In this document: in pieces, positions 51,821 to 64,000 of the stretch
How the letters are laid out: the number at the start of each line of letters is the position of its first letter
How positions within the stretch are numbered: the stretch's first letter is position 1
Source of the DNA: Gonocerus acuteangulatus
Lineage: Eukaryota > Arthropoda > Insecta > Hemiptera > Coreidae
Direction: 5' to 3'
Assembly (NCBI GenBank): GCA_946811695.1
Contig: OX328125.1
Coordinates: 109,707,837 to 109,771,836, forward strand
Length of the DNA stretch: 64,000 nucleotides
Program-made: the position numbers and the translations under genes
Notes under the pieces: model-generated
Databases searched by the model: none
Told to the model about the DNA's origin: nothing
What the model saw: only the letters and a program-made list of their open reading frames with translations

Positions 51821-53434
51821 TATATAACTGGCGTATAAGGCGGAAGGTCAATAAAATATCGTCACACACTTTTACACTTTTATTCATCTTCCCCGTATAA
51901 GGCGGAAGGTCAATAAAATATCGTCACACACTTTTACACTTTTATTCATCTTCCCCGTATAAGGCGGAAGGTCAATAAAATATCGTCACACACTTTTACA
52001 CTTTTATTCATCTTCCCCGTATAAGGCGGAAGGTCAATAAAATATCGTCACACACTTTTACACTTTTATTCATCTTCCCCGTATAAGGCGGAAGGTCAAT
52101 AAAATATCGTCACACACTTTTACACTTTTATTCATCTTCCCCGTATAAGGCGGAAGGTCAATAAAATATCGTCACACACTTTTACACTTTTATTCATCTT
52201 CCCCGTATAAGGCGGAAGGTCAATAAAATATCGTCACACACTTTTACACTTTTATTCATCTTCCCCGTATAAGGCGGAAGGTCAATAAAATATCGTCACA
52301 CACTTTTACACTTTTATTCATCTTCCCCGTATAAGGCGGAAGGTCAATAAAATATCGTCACACACTTTTACACTTTTATTCATCTTCCCCGTATAAGGCG
52401 GAAGGTCAATAAAATATCGTCACACACTTTTACACTTTTATTCATCTTCCCCGTATAAGGCGGAACGTCAATAAAATATCGTCACACACTTTTACACTTT
52501 TATTCATCTTCCCCGTATAAGGCGGAAGGTCAATAAAATATCGTCACACACTTTTACACTTTTATTCATCTTCCCCGTATAAGGCGGAAGGTCAATAAAA
52601 TATCGTCACACACTTTTACACTTTTATTCATCTTCCCCGTATAAGGCGGAAGGACAATAAAATATCGTCACACACTTTTACACTTTTATTCATCTTCCCC
52701 GTATAAGGCGGAAGGTCAATAAAATATCGTCACACACTTTTACACTTTTATTCATCTTCCCCGTATAAGGCGGAAGGTCAATAAAATATCGTCACACACT
52801 TTTACACTTTTATTCATCTTCCCCGTATAAGGCGGAAGGTCAATAAAATATCGTCACACACTTTTACACTTTTATTCATCTTCCCCGTATAAGGCGGAAG
52901 GTCAATAAAATATCGTCACACACTTTTACACTTTTATTCATCTTCCCCGTGTAAGGCGGAAGGTCAATAAAATATCGTCACACACTTTTACACTTTTATT
53001 CATCTTCCCCGTATAAGGCGGAAGATCAATAAAATATCGTCACACACTTTTACACTTTTATTCATCTTCCCCGTATAAGGCGGAAGGTCAATAAAATATC
53101 GTCACACACTTTTACACTTTTATTCATCTTCCCCGTATAAGGCGGAAGGTCAATAAAATATCGTCACACACTTTTACACTTTTATTCATCTTCCCCGTAT
53201 AAGGCGGAAGGTCAATAAAATATCGTCACACACTTTTACACTTTTATTCATCTTCCCCGTATAAGGCGGAAGGTCAATAAAATATCGTCACACACTTTTA
53301 CACTTTTATTCATCTTCCCCGTATAAGGCGGAAGGTCAATAAAATATCGTCACACACTTTTATTTATCTTCCCACTATTCTATAAGTGTGTGACGATATT
53401 TTATTGACCTTCCGCCTTATTCGCCAGTTATATA
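51821..53434. mobile_element. MITE with TIRs, expanded internally into a satellite
   Basis: The left end TATATAACTGGCGTATAAGG then CGGAAGGTCAATAAAATATC and GTCACACACTT is inverted at 53385-53434 (AGTGTGTGACGATATT ... CGCCAGTTATA), about 47 bp. Between them lies the 62-bp satellite, whose monomer contains most of the left TIR. Confidence 0.85.
51832..53373 (+). repeat. Satellite, 62-bp unit, about 25 copies
   Basis: CGTATAAGGCGGAAGGTCAA starts each unit (51832, 51894, ...). Copies are near-identical; scattered single changes (GGAACG at about 52463, GGACAAT at about 52654, GTGTAAG at about 52949, GAAGATC at about 53024) can serve as landmarks. Confidence 0.95.
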
Positions 53435-54103
53435 TATATATTTGAGCTACGGGTCATTTAATGAATAATTAAAAATGATTTATTTAAATTTAAACGTCCA
53501 TTATTATTAACTGCGAATTTATTATTAACTATCTATGTGTGTGCGTATAAATATTTATCTTCTTGTCAAGAGAGGTCAAGTGCCAGACACGCGTCGACAA
53601 ATAAAGCAATCATATAAAAAGAAGATTAAAACAATTTGTTTACTTATAAAGCCTTTAAAAAAAGAATAACCTATTGATATTTATATAATATTTTTTTCTC
53701 ATCTTTTGGGCTATTAAGCCGGGCTATCTACAAGTTCCCACCCTTTAATAATGCCAAAGGCACGTGGTTTTCCTTAGCTATCAACCACCGCAGTGCCAAA
53801 CACGCTCCGTTCGTTGATCTACTATAACCGGTGTGTTCTCCGTAGAGATGGCCGTTGGCAATGAAATATTTTCGGAGAGATGGCCGACCGAGGTTGGACA
53901 CAGAGCTATAATGTTTTAGAATTGTAGTTAGCCGGCGGCGATGACTCCCAGCTCCGGTCCTCGTTTTTCAATTACACAATCTCCCGTTTGCACAAATCAA
54001 TATTTGTAATCAAGTTATGTCCTCTGATGGAGTCTTTTGTTCTTGTTATCCCCTTCATTGTTGGGTGTTATCTCCATAAGGAGGAAAACCACTTATGACG
54101 TGT
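53435..54103. other. Intergenic DNA with SINE scraps
   Basis: Short minus-strand SINE-tail pieces at 53480-53530 and 53705-53750. A GC-richer patch (53750-53960) has no open frame that I could support. Confidence 0.4.
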
Positions 54104-54333
54104 AAGGGGGCACGTACATTGGTCCCGGTCCGATCTGATCCGATAGCCACCGACTGTCGGAAGAAAAACAAAAACAATCATCTCAATGGAAGTGCCTACA
54201 TTGGTCCCGATCCGATCCGATCCAATGGCTACCGATTCTTGGCCGTTCAAACTTGTTTCTTTCTAGAAAATTTCGGACCGTCGGTCAACCTACATATTGT
54301 GTTTCAAAAATGTCTACAGCCAACATCTTAACC

Positions 54334-54400
<67 letters not shown>

Positions 54401-54885
54401 ATGCTAATAAAATTTAGAACAACTTTATCTAGTCGCATTATTGTTGTTTGTTTCCCTTGTTTATTAAATTACGCGGAAAGATGTTTATAACCTTCTAGCA
54501 AGCGTTCTTATAAATAATTTAAAAAAAAAAAAATGAATGCTAATGCTTCTCCTCTCATAGTGTTCCAGTTAAAAATTAACTGTTACACTAAGATTGTTTT
54601 ATTTTTTCGTGACTGATATACTTCCAGAAGATTGATTGGCCTCTCAACTCCTCCTTCATACCTCCAACATTCAACCTAATCGGTTTCTATGCTTATTAGG
54701 TAGTATTTCTTAAATTAATCACTCATTTTCACTTCACTACGAGGTCATTACTGACGAGCTGTGACTAGATCGGATCGGATCAGGTCGGGACCAATGTAGG
54801 CACTCACGTCGGCCGCTGCCGGTCAAACGAAATCTGATTGGATCGGATCGGGAGAAATACGGGTCCGATGTAGGTGCAGCCTAAG
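54104..54885. repeat. Element with GATC-rich inverted ends
   Basis: GGGGGCACGTACATTGGTCC then CGGTCCGATCTGATCCGATA at the left, with a second similar block at 54185-54235. Both are inverted at the right (54765-54885: GATCGGATCGGATCAGGTCG, GGTCCGATGTAGGTGC). Each end thus carries two head-to-tail copies of one motif. The interior has a T-homopolymer of over 60 bases (54331-54395). Confidence 0.65.
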
Positions 54886-55789
54886 GCATTTAAAAAAAAA
54901 AAAATAATTACTTCGGAAATGGAAAAGGTCCGTCACGCAGGAACTGCATAACTAAGTTCTTTCCTCAACAATGTGGTAGATTTATGTAAAATTACTAAAA
55001 AATATGAACAATGGCTTTTGTTAAATATTTGGACTACTTATTCTATTAAAAAAAAAACTCATATTTCCGCTTTATTTTTATTTCCTCATACTTATTTATT
55101 TATTACCTAATCAATATACTATTCTATATAATAATGTTATTTTTTGTTTAGTTTTATGTCACTATTATAAAGATATGCATATTAATTTATTAACGATAAA
55201 TAAATCATAATTATTAATGATTATTTATAACAGGTTGAACCTATGTTTTGAACCTGTTAAAACATTTTTATCACCTAAAACACATATAATGGATTTTTAA
55301 TTAAAAAAATTATATGGTTCAAGAGAGCAAAAAAAAAAAATGTTTTTTTATTCACATGCGAGTTTTTGTGAATTCTCTTTGAGAGTTTCGATCCTAACAA
55401 GTTGAGTTTAGAGAGCCATGCTGCTGACAGATAGAAGCGAGATACTTCCAGTGACAGAATCACTAGACCAGCCACAGGTCTAGTGACACATCACGGGAAA
55501 ATACCTTCATTAAAGGGGAAATGCGGGAATTCATCAAAAGCCAATTAGCATCTCTTGTTTGGGTCATCACTCCAACAGAGGTAGCCTATTTTGAAAATTT
55601 TATGATGCTAAATTCACATGTAGCGGAGCGTTCAAGGAATATAAAAAGTAAATTTATTTGTTTCGTTAACGTTTAACAAATTATGTTTTTTCACTTTTAT
55701 TTTTTTAAAACGTACCCTTGTACCCTTTATTAACGCCGAAGTAATGTAGCTATTGAGCTTGCACTCATGTAGGAGAGAGTTAATACTAG

Positions 55790-55826
<37 letters not shown>

Positions 55827-57320
55827 CAAGTGTTTGTCTGTTTGTCCGTTTATCTGTTTGTTTCTTTGTTCCTTACAGAAATCTACACCGTTTGACCATT
55901 TTGACCAAACTTGGCACACAGGTAGGTCTTGATTATGGAAATCTCCTAGGCTAGGTCAGTCAAAATAGTCAAATTTCAAAATTTGGTCAAAAGGTCAAAC
56001 GTTTTGTTGAAAAAAAAATTGGCTACACTGAACCATTCAGATTCTGACGGCCATTTTGAATCGACAGTCATTTTGAATAATGTATAAAATTTATTTGTTG
56101 ATGTTCTTGATAATTAGAATAACTCGAACTCATTGATGACTTTACATTAATAAATAATCATGTAATGCAGTTTATTTCAATTTTATGTCGACAGTCACTG
56201 TCTAACTAAGGAGCGCTGGCCTTTCTTTGATAAGAGCTATCTACTCGCAAGCTGTGCTGCTGGCCTCTGGCTGCTGTTTTATGAATTACTATGGTGCTGG
56301 CCTCTGCTGTCTACTTTATGAATTACATAACAGATATTAACAAATTCACCTACTTGATATAACACCACAGATATAAACTCTCTCCTACTTGTTTTACAGC
56401 CCTGTTGAAGACTTGAAATTCAAGCCGAAACGTCAGCTAACAATAAAACTCATTTTCCTATTAAAAATCTAGTTTTATTACCGAAGGAACCCTGACAAAT
56501 TCTACCTTCATAACATGAACGGTCAACGGTCTTCTCAGCACCAAAAATGTGAAGCGTTTGTGTATTTATTAAGTAGTATACCTGTATTACCTCGCATAAT
56601 TTTTTTTAAATACGTTTATGCAGGTTATTTAAAGCAGATAATTCAGGAATGCAACATACACTGCCCCCTTGTGTGGAATGTGCTTAGTTGAGCAGCTCCT
56701 GCGTGACGGACTTTCTTTTTCATTATAGGTTCTTCAATTGCCTAGGTCATTAGCATTTTATCCAGAACATGGGTCCAGTAATGAACCACTGAGTCAATCT
56801 GGCCCCCATTGTTATTACTAGAAGATAAAAAGATGAAAAATTTATTTCAATCAGTAGAAGTTCTGAAACTGGATGATGTATTTCACTGATAAGAGTAAAT
56901 TGGAAGGTTTTCCGCCTTGAACCTTCATGGAAAGGTTAGCTTTTCAATATAATTTCGTTATCTATCAGGCTTTAAAAGGCTCTAATCATTCAATCAACAA
57001 GAAACTTCACCCAATGAAAGTTGTTGGCTTCAATAAAGTCCGGACTTCAAACATTTTCCATTAACGCTGCTTCCTGGGAAACTTGTGTACGTCTCTAGGC
57101 ATTATCTAATATTGATATTTTCCAAAAATTCAATTATTGTATTTTTGTTCCCTCTATCGGTCCATCTTCGGACCAACCTAAGATTGCTTCTCAGGAGGCG
57201 GCTGTTTAATATAACTCTCCTGTTAAAGACCTCTTTCGTTCTGCTTTGAGCCAACAGCCAAAATTCTATATAAATGGAACATGCTTTACCCACTAATTTT
57301 TTCAGCAAGTCACTGTTTGC
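54886..57320. other. Intergenic DNA with repeat pieces
   Basis: Includes a TA-run unit (55795-55990) related to 40300-40640, a hammerhead-like motif at 56400-56432, and a copy of the 11355-11440 repeat at 56640-56720. No convincing gene. Confidence 0.45.
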
Positions 57321-57480
57321 TCTTATTTGGCTGCTTAAACAACTTGAACAAACTTTTATATTTCTGGGAGATCTAAACGCACATAGCACTCTTTGGAATT
57401 CCAATTAAACTGAAACCAAAGGACGAATTCTGGGAATTATTCTAGTAATAAATGACTTGATCCAACTTCACGACAACACA
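57321..57480 (+). pseudogene. LINE endonuclease fragment
   Basis: One frame reads WLLKQLEQTFIFLGDLNAHS, TLWNSN-stop-TETKGRILGI and LVINDLIQLHD. GDLNAHS.LW with RGRIL...DL..L is the catalytic core of APE-like LINE endonucleases (usually GDFNAH). Stops show it is dead. The ORFs around it on the minus strand are shadows. Confidence 0.6.
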
Positions 57481-57885
57481 ACAAGACATTTATGCCGACG
57501 CATGGGTGAACCTTAATATCTCATTTGTCCTTGACTTCGTTAAAACCCCTTTCCAAGCGTTCCACTCCAAATTGTCTTACCATCCTAATCCCGAAGGTCT
57601 ATCCTTATCTTCCCAATCCCATCCAGATAATACACTCAGGCGGCTAAAGAGACAGTGGCCCCGAGACAATTTACTTCCTGATCTCTTCATGATCATTAAA
57701 ATAATTATTGAGACACCTCCGGAAGTGCTAATAATGGTTGGCTTCTTCCATATTTTGCATCTTTTTTTTATTTTATTTTACTTTTGCCAGTTTTGCCAAC
57801 TTGTACATAACAAATATCTGCATCGTCATACTTGATCATTGTACAGATGTATCTGTACAGGTTTAAAAAAAAAAAAAAAATACCT
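57481..57885. other. LINE-derived or intergenic DNA
   Basis: Probably a continuation of the degraded LINE (a 109-residue ORF at 57506-57835 has LDFVKTPFQAFHSKLS). It ends in an A-run at 57865-57880, possibly the LINE's poly-A. Confidence 0.35.
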
Positions 57886-57889
57886 TCCT

Positions 57890-58888
57890 TCGGTTTAACA
57901 ACTTTCAATAATCTGAAATATATATTTAATCAGCTGAAATACCTTTGTCTGCTGAACAACCTTCGATCAGCTGAAATACCTTCCGTATGCTGAACAACCT
58001 ACTATCAAACGAAATACCTTCGTCTGCCGAACAACCATCGATCAACTGAAATACCTTCGTCGGCTGGACAACCTACTATCAGCTTAAATATCTTCCGTAT
58101 GCCGAACAACCTTCGATCAGCTCAAATACCTTCCGTATGCTGAACAACCTCCTGTCAGCTTAAATATCTTCCGTCTGCTGAATAACATTCGATCAGCTGA
58201 AATACCTTCGTTTGCTGAACAACCTACTATCGGCTGAAATTCCTTCCGTATGCTGAACAACCTACTATCAGCTGAAATACCTTCCGTCTGTGTAACAACC
58301 TTCGATCATCTGAAATATCTCTAATCAGCTGAAATACCTTCGTCTGCCGAACAACCTTCGATCAGCTGAAATACCTTCCGTATGCTGGTCAACCTACTAT
58401 CAGCTAAAATACCTGCCGTTTGTTTAACAACCTTCGATCAGCTGAAATACATTCCGTATGCTGAACAACCTACTATCAGCTAAAATACCTGCCGTTTGTT
58501 TAACAACCTTCGATCAGCTGAAATACATTCCGTATGCTGAACAACCTACTATCAGCTAAAATACCTGCCGTTTGTTTAACAACCTATGATCAGCTGAAAT
58601 ACATTCCGTATGCTGAAATACCTTCCGTATGCTGAACAACCTTCGAACAGCTGAAATACCTTCTTCTGCTGAACAACCTTTGATCAGCTGAAATACTTTC
58701 CGTATGCTGAGCAACCTACTTTCAGACGAAATACCTTCGTCTGCTGAACAACCATCGATCAACTGAAATACCTTCCGTGTGCTGAACAACCTCCTGTCAG
58801 CTTAAATATCTTCCGTCTGCTGAACAACCTTCGATCAGCGGAAATACCTTCGTTTGCTGAACAACTCTCTATCGGCTGAAATTCCTGC
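57890..58888 (+). repeat. Degenerate minisatellite, about 37-bp unit, about 26 copies
   Basis: Two half-motifs alternate: (C)AGCTGAAATACCTTC then TGCTGAACAACC. Each varies (TTCGATCAG / TACTATCAG; CGTCTGC / CGTATGC), which makes a mixed two-type array. Confidence 0.85.
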
Positions 58889-59412
58889 TATAATTTCTTG
58901 ACAATTATTGTTTTGGCCCTATTTTCGACTCTCATATCCATTCCACTCTTGCGTTAAGTTTTCAGGCTGTTATTTCAAGGCTAAAGCAGGTTTCGTGCTA
59001 AAATCAGGCAATGTGAATTGATTGACTTTCCAATTCTGGATAACTTTATACCTATTTGGCACGAGCCTATTTTAGTATGTCAGCCGTACAGTGTCACGAG
59101 ACGTACGACGGATTACCGTGATAGTTCCAATGAAGGCATAGAATAGCTCGCGTGACTCTCCCATATACTTCACGTGACCAGGCCTTATCTTAAGTGCTAT
59201 TATCAGTGTGCTTCTGTTATCAGGAAGAATGGATCTAGGCTATTACTCAGGTTGAGTTGTCAACTCTCTGATAGAACATGCAGTCAATAAAGAAATCATT
59301 GTACTATCTTTGTCATTATATTCACAATTTTCTTAAATTTCCGACGGAGAAGTGTTACTTAGCACCGGTGATGGTACTTTGGCATCGTGATATATATACA
59401 TATATATATATG

Positions 59413-59470
<58 letters not shown>

Positions 59471-59870
59471 TATCCTATAAGTAATGTCAGTCGGGTTTTA
59501 ATGGCGTAATATAATGTATCGAATAAAATCAATGAAACACGTTCAAATTTAGTATTTATCATCTTGTTATTTATCAGTTAACAATCCTGAAAACAAATTT
59601 TGAATGATTTTCTAAAAAAATCATTTGATTTCTGAATTAAAGAAAACTTACGCCTCGTTTTTTATTCGATTGAATGAATTCATGTTCCTGTCGCTGAATG
59701 AGTTTTGGGGACCTGCAGAATCTGTGCCGAACATTTTTTTGGGGCAAAATTCGCGGACAAAAATTATATCGCTTACATTTTGGAGTTAGTATGCTTGCAG
59801 GTATTTTTATATAGATTCTCTGACGTAGGAAAACGAATATAACCATTTGCAATATATTAGGTTTAACCAC
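58889..59870. other. Intergenic DNA with a (TA)n run
   Basis: The TA run is at 59411-59465. A 77-residue minus-strand ORF (59637-59870) has no recognisable feature. No gene. Confidence 0.45.
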
Positions 59871-60071
59871 GGAGGCCCGGTGGCCGTGAGCGTTAAGGCG
59901 TGAGCACTTAACACTCCGTGCTAAAGGTCGTGGGTTCGATTCCCACTAGGGGTGGTGGCTTTTCTTTGGAAAAAAGATTAGGCATCAGCCCTACTGGCTA
60001 CAAAAGGGTGGTAACCTGTAGACAACCCGTCCTCAAATTCGTAGTTAATAATAAATGGACGTTAAAATTTT
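59871..60071 (+). mobile_element. tRNA-derived SINE copy, full length
   Basis: GGAGGCCCGGTGGCCGTGAG, GCGTTAAGGCGTGAGCACTT, GGTCGTGGGTTCGATTCCCA and AATAAATGGACGTTAAAATT. With 22129-22349, the best-preserved copy in the window. Confidence 0.85.
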
Positions 60072-60640
60072 ATAATAATTAGTTTTAACCGTTTTTAACA
60101 AGAATTGATAGAACTGCTTTTCAGTTTGGTTATTCAGAAAAGATTCATTTAGTTAAAACCTGTTCCAGACGTTTGACATTCAACTATTCTAAGATATCTA
60201 AAATTTGGTTGGCGTTTAGAGGTTAGAATGTATTTGAAAAAAAATGTTAATAGACATAAAACCAAAGACATAGGATCTTGATGTATTTTCAAAAATATCT
60301 CGAAAACGGCTGGAAAAATGTGGTTTATGTAAAGTGACCATTCAAAACCTTACTAAATTGTCTACAAAAATAGTTCTGATGTAATATTCGATTGGGCGAT
60401 GTCAATCGAAGAAGATTGTGTTTAAAATATCAAGAATGTTAGTTTTGTGTGAAGAAAGGGTTATGCCTCCGATTAACTCACTTATCAAATGGTTGTTTTG
60501 TGTTTTAAATTTCATTTAAAGGTAAAATGAATATTTTAGTAGAACAAAATAAAGGAAATGAGAATCATATCAGTATTTAGGAACTTGAAATACTACCAGT
60601 TTCCTGTCTTAAATCTTCCTTCTCTTATATTTTTCACGAA

Positions 60641-63600
60641 ATATCAAACCCTACCAAAATCTGCTACTATTCCTTTACTAATGGTGCTAGGGATGTCAAA
60701 CCCTACCAAAATCTGCTACTATTCCTTTACTAATGGTGCTAGGAATGTCAAACCCTACCAAAATCTGCTACTATTCCTTTACTAATGGTGCTAGGAATAT
60801 CAAACCCTACCAAAATCTGCTACTATTCCTTTACTAATGGTGCTAGAAATGTCAAACCCTACCAAAATCTGCTACTATTCCTTTACTAATGGTGCTAGGA
60901 ATGTCAAACCCTACCAAAATCTGCTACTATTCCTTTACTAATGGTGCTAGGAATATCAAACCCTACCAAAATCTGCTACTATTCCTTTACTAATGGTGCT
61001 AGAAATGTCAAACCCTACCAAAATCTGCTACTATTCCTTTACTAATGGTGCTAGGAATGTCAAACCCTACCAAAATCTGCTACTATTCCTTTACTAATGG
61101 TGCTAGGAATGTCAAACCTTACCAAAATCTGCTACTATTCCTTTACTAATGGTGCTAGGAATATCAAACCCTACCAAAATCTGCTACTATTCCTTTACTA
61201 ATGGTGCTAGGAATGTCGAACCCTACCAAAATCTGCTACTATTCCTTTACTAATGGTGCTAGGGATGTCAAACCCTACCAAAATCTACTACTATTCCTTT
61301 ACTAATGGTGCTAGGGATGTCAAACCCTACCAAAATCTGCTACTATTCCTTTTCTAATGGTGCTAGGAATGTCAAACCCTACCAAAATCTGCTACTATTC
61401 CATTACTAATGGTGCTAGGAATGTCAAACCCTACCAAAATCTGCTACTATTCCTTTACTAATGGTGCTAGGAATATCAAACCCTACCAAAATCTGCTACT
61501 ATTCCTTTACTAATGGTGCTAGGAATATCAAACCCTACCAAAATCTGCTACTATTCCTTTACTAATGGTGCTAGGGATGTCAAACCCTACCAAAATCTAC
61601 TACTATTCCTTTACTAATGGTGCTAGGGATGTCAAACCCTACCAAAATCTGCTACTATTCCTTTACTAATGGTGCTAGGAATGTCAAACCCTACCAAAAT
61701 CTGCTACTATTCCTTTACTAATGGTGCTAGGAATGTCAAAACCTACCAAAATCTGCTACTATTCCTTTACTAATGGTGCTAGGAATATCAAACCCTACCA
61801 AAATCTGCTACTATTCCTTTACTAATGGTGCTAGGAATGTCGAACCCTACCAAAATCTGCTACTATTCCTTTACTAATGGTGCTAGGGATGTCAAACCCT
61901 ACCAAAATCTGCTACTATTCCTTTACTAATGGTGCTAGGGATGTCAAACCCTACCAAAATCTGCTACTATTCCTTTTCTAATGGTGCTAGGAATGTCAAA
62001 CCCTACCAAAATCTGCTACTATTCCATTACTAATGGTGCTAGGAATGTCAAACCCTACCAAAATCTGCTACTATTCCTTTACTAATGGTGCTAGGAATAT
62101 CAAACCCTACCAAAATCTGCTACTATTCCTTTACTAATGGTGCTAGGAATATCAAACCCTACCAAAATCTGCTACTATTCCTTTACTAATGGTGCTAGGG
62201 ATGTCAAACACTACCAAAATCTGCTACTATTCCTTTACTAATGGTGCTAGGGATGTCAAACCCTACCAAAATCTGCTACTATTCCTTTACTAATGGTGCT
62301 AGGGATGTCAAACCCTACCAAAATCTGCTACTATTCCTTTACTAATGGTGCTAGGAATATCAAACCCTACCAAAATCTGCTACTATTCCTTTACTAATGG
62401 TGCTAGGAATATCAAACCCTACCAAAATCTGCTACTATTCCTTTACTAATGGTGCTAGGAATGTCAAACCCTACCAAAATCTGCTACTATTCCTTTACTA
62501 ATGGTGCTAGGAATGTCAAACCCTACCAAAATCTGCTACTATTCCTTTACTAATGGTGCTAGGAATGTCAAAACCTACCAAAATCTGCTACTATTCCTTT
62601 ACTAATGGTGCTAGGAATGTCAAACCCTACCAAAATCTGCTACTATTCCTTTACTAATGGTGCTAGGAATATCAAACCCTACCAAAATCTGCTACTATTC
62701 CTTTACTAATGGTGCTAGGAATATCAAACCCTACCAAAATCTGCTACTATTCCTTTACTAATGGTGCTAGGAATATGAAACCCTACCAAAATCTGCTACT
62801 ATTCCTTTACTAATGGGTCTAGGAATATCAAACCCTACCAAAATCTGCTACTATTCCTTTACTAATGGTGCTAGGGATGTCAAACCCTACCAAAATCTGC
62901 TACTATTCCTTTACTAATGGTGCTAGGAATATCAAACCCTACCAAAATCTGCTACTATTCCTTTACTAATGGTGCTAGGAATGTCAAACCCTACCAAAAT
63001 CTGCTACTATTCCTTTACTAATGGTGCTAGGAATATCAAACCCTACCAAAATCTGCTACTATTCCTTTACTAATGGTGCTAGGAATGTCAGACCTTACCA
63101 AACTCTGCTACTATTCCTTTACTAATGGTGCTAGGAATGTCAGACCCTACCAAAATCTGCTACTATTCCTTTACTAATGGTGCTAGGAATATCAAACCCT
63201 ACCAAAATCTGCTACTATTCCTTTACTAATGGTGCTAGGAATATCAAACCCTACCAAAATCTGCTACTATTCCTTTACTAATGGTGCTAGGAATATCAAA
63301 CCCTACCAAAATCTGCTACTATTCCTTTACTAATGGTGCTAGGAATGTCAGACCCTACCAAAATCTGCTACTATTCCTTTACTAATGGTGCTAGGAATAT
63401 CAAACCCTACCAAAATCTGCTACTATTCCTTTACTAATGGTGCTAGGAATATGAAACCCTACCAAATTCTGCTACTATTCCTTTACTAATGGTGCTAGGA
63501 ATATCAAACCCTACCAAAATCTGCTACTATTCCTTTACTAATGGTGCTAGGAATGTCGAACCCTACCAAAATCTGCTACTATTCCTTTACTAGTGGAGCT

Positions 63601-63660
63601 AGGAATGTCAAACCCTACCAAAATCTGCTACTATTCCTTTACTAATGGTGCTAGGAATAT
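60641..63660 (+). repeat. Satellite, 52-bp unit, about 58 copies, with 12-mer higher-order repeat
   Basis: Unit: TCAAACCCTACCAAAATCTG, CTACTATTCCTTTACTAATG, GTGCTAGGAAT. Monomers differ mainly at GGAATGTC / GGAATATC / GGGATGTC. Rare variants repeat at a spacing of 624 bp (12 x 52): CCTTTTCTA at 61348 and 61972, ATGTCGAAC near 61213 and 61837. It ends abruptly at 63660 before GAACGGACC. Confidence 0.95.
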
Positions 63661-63736
63661 GAACGGACCGCTTCTGCTTTTGATATTATTTACATTGGTT
63701 ATCATTTCCTGGTAGATAAGAAACTAACTAACTAAC

Positions 63737-64000
63737 TGTTGACCGCTACAGTCCTTGTAGGACCAGGGCCTCTGCCACCATCCTGCTCCATTCCAGGCGG
63801 TTTGCTGCTAGGTTCCTCCCATTTCAGATCCCTAGCGTCCGCAAGTCCTCCTCCTGGTCATCAAGCCACCTCCGTCTTGGTCGGCCTCTCTTTCTTTTGC
63901 CCCCGGGTGCCCTAACCACCGTAGTCTACCTTTCTTGATGACATAGAGGATGTCAGGCTCGCCATACATTTCTGTAAGTTCGTCATTGCTTCTGATCCTC
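63737..64000 (-). pseudogene. LINE reverse-transcriptase tail, running out of the window
   Basis: The minus strand reads RIRSNDELTEMYGEPDILYV, IKKGRLRWLGH, then after a frame change KRKRGRPRRRWLDDQEEDLR and LEWSRMVAEAL. R(I/T)N.EL...Y.EPDI...IK..RLRWLGH...R..GRP..RW.D...DL is the C-terminal signature of an RT family common in insects. A small deletion after WLGH and a stop show decay. The element continues to the right of the window. Confidence 0.65.

Noticed and set aside
51832..53373. CRISPR-like array (regular 62-bp spacing)
   Set aside because: The units are identical along their whole length with no variable spacers, and the organism is eukaryotic.
60641..63660. CRISPR-like array or coding repeat
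   Set aside because: A pure 52-bp tandem satellite with single-base variants; the 75-residue ORF covering it just repeats the monomer.

Overview
This is an AT-rich, repeat-dominated stretch of an animal nuclear genome, most likely an insect or other arthropod. The reasons are spliced exons with eukaryotic splice sites, arthropod-type LINEs (Jockey/I/R1-like), a tRNA-derived SINE present in about 15 copies, PIF/Harbinger and pogo/Tigger relics, many MITE/foldback hairpins, several satellites, long (TA)n runs, and a Maverick/Polinton-like integrated viral element. No rRNA, functional tRNA gene or CRISPR was seen. Identifications come from reading motifs only; no database search was run.

Layout. 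0-9.4 kb: MITEs, LINE tails, a Harbinger relic and two phase-compatible minus-strand exons of a host coiled-coil protein (8310-8445 and 5509-6246) with foldbacks in the intron. 9.4-12.5 kb: SINEs, a 73-bp satellite (10 copies) and a 47-bp satellite (12 copies). 11.5-22.3 kb: a repeated block of about 2.7 kb in three long copies plus fragments; the last long copy carries a 1-kb LINE-like element that encodes only an ORF1 protein. 23.5-24.8 kb: a minus-strand LINE fragment (ORF1 plus endonuclease).

24.8-37.2 kb: the most interesting part, a decayed Maverick/Polinton (adintovirus-related) element. It holds an A32/FtsK-like packaging ATPase, a phospholipase A2-domain virion-type protein, the chromodomain C-terminus of a retrovirus-type integrase, an innexin (gap-junction protein) homologue split in two, a BRO-family protein, SAP-like and zinc-ribbon small proteins, a protein-primed family B DNA polymerase and a small OB-fold-like protein. 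Capsid, protease and the integrase catalytic core are not visible. Two genes are cut by insertions flanked by target-site duplications (835 bp in the PLA2 gene, 317 bp in the polymerase); in both, the insertion length accounts exactly for the frame change. Several genes share an upstream motif and a TAATAAATG start context.

37-64 kb: SINEs, one small host exon encoding an 84-residue membrane protein (40816-41070), a Tigger relic, long-TIR foldbacks, a 5'-truncated LINE with target-site duplication, a 62-bp satellite that grew inside a MITE (51.8-53.4 kb), a degenerate 37-bp minisatellite (57.9-58.9 kb), a 52-bp satellite with a 12-monomer higher-order repeat (60.6-63.7 kb), and a LINE tail at the right edge.
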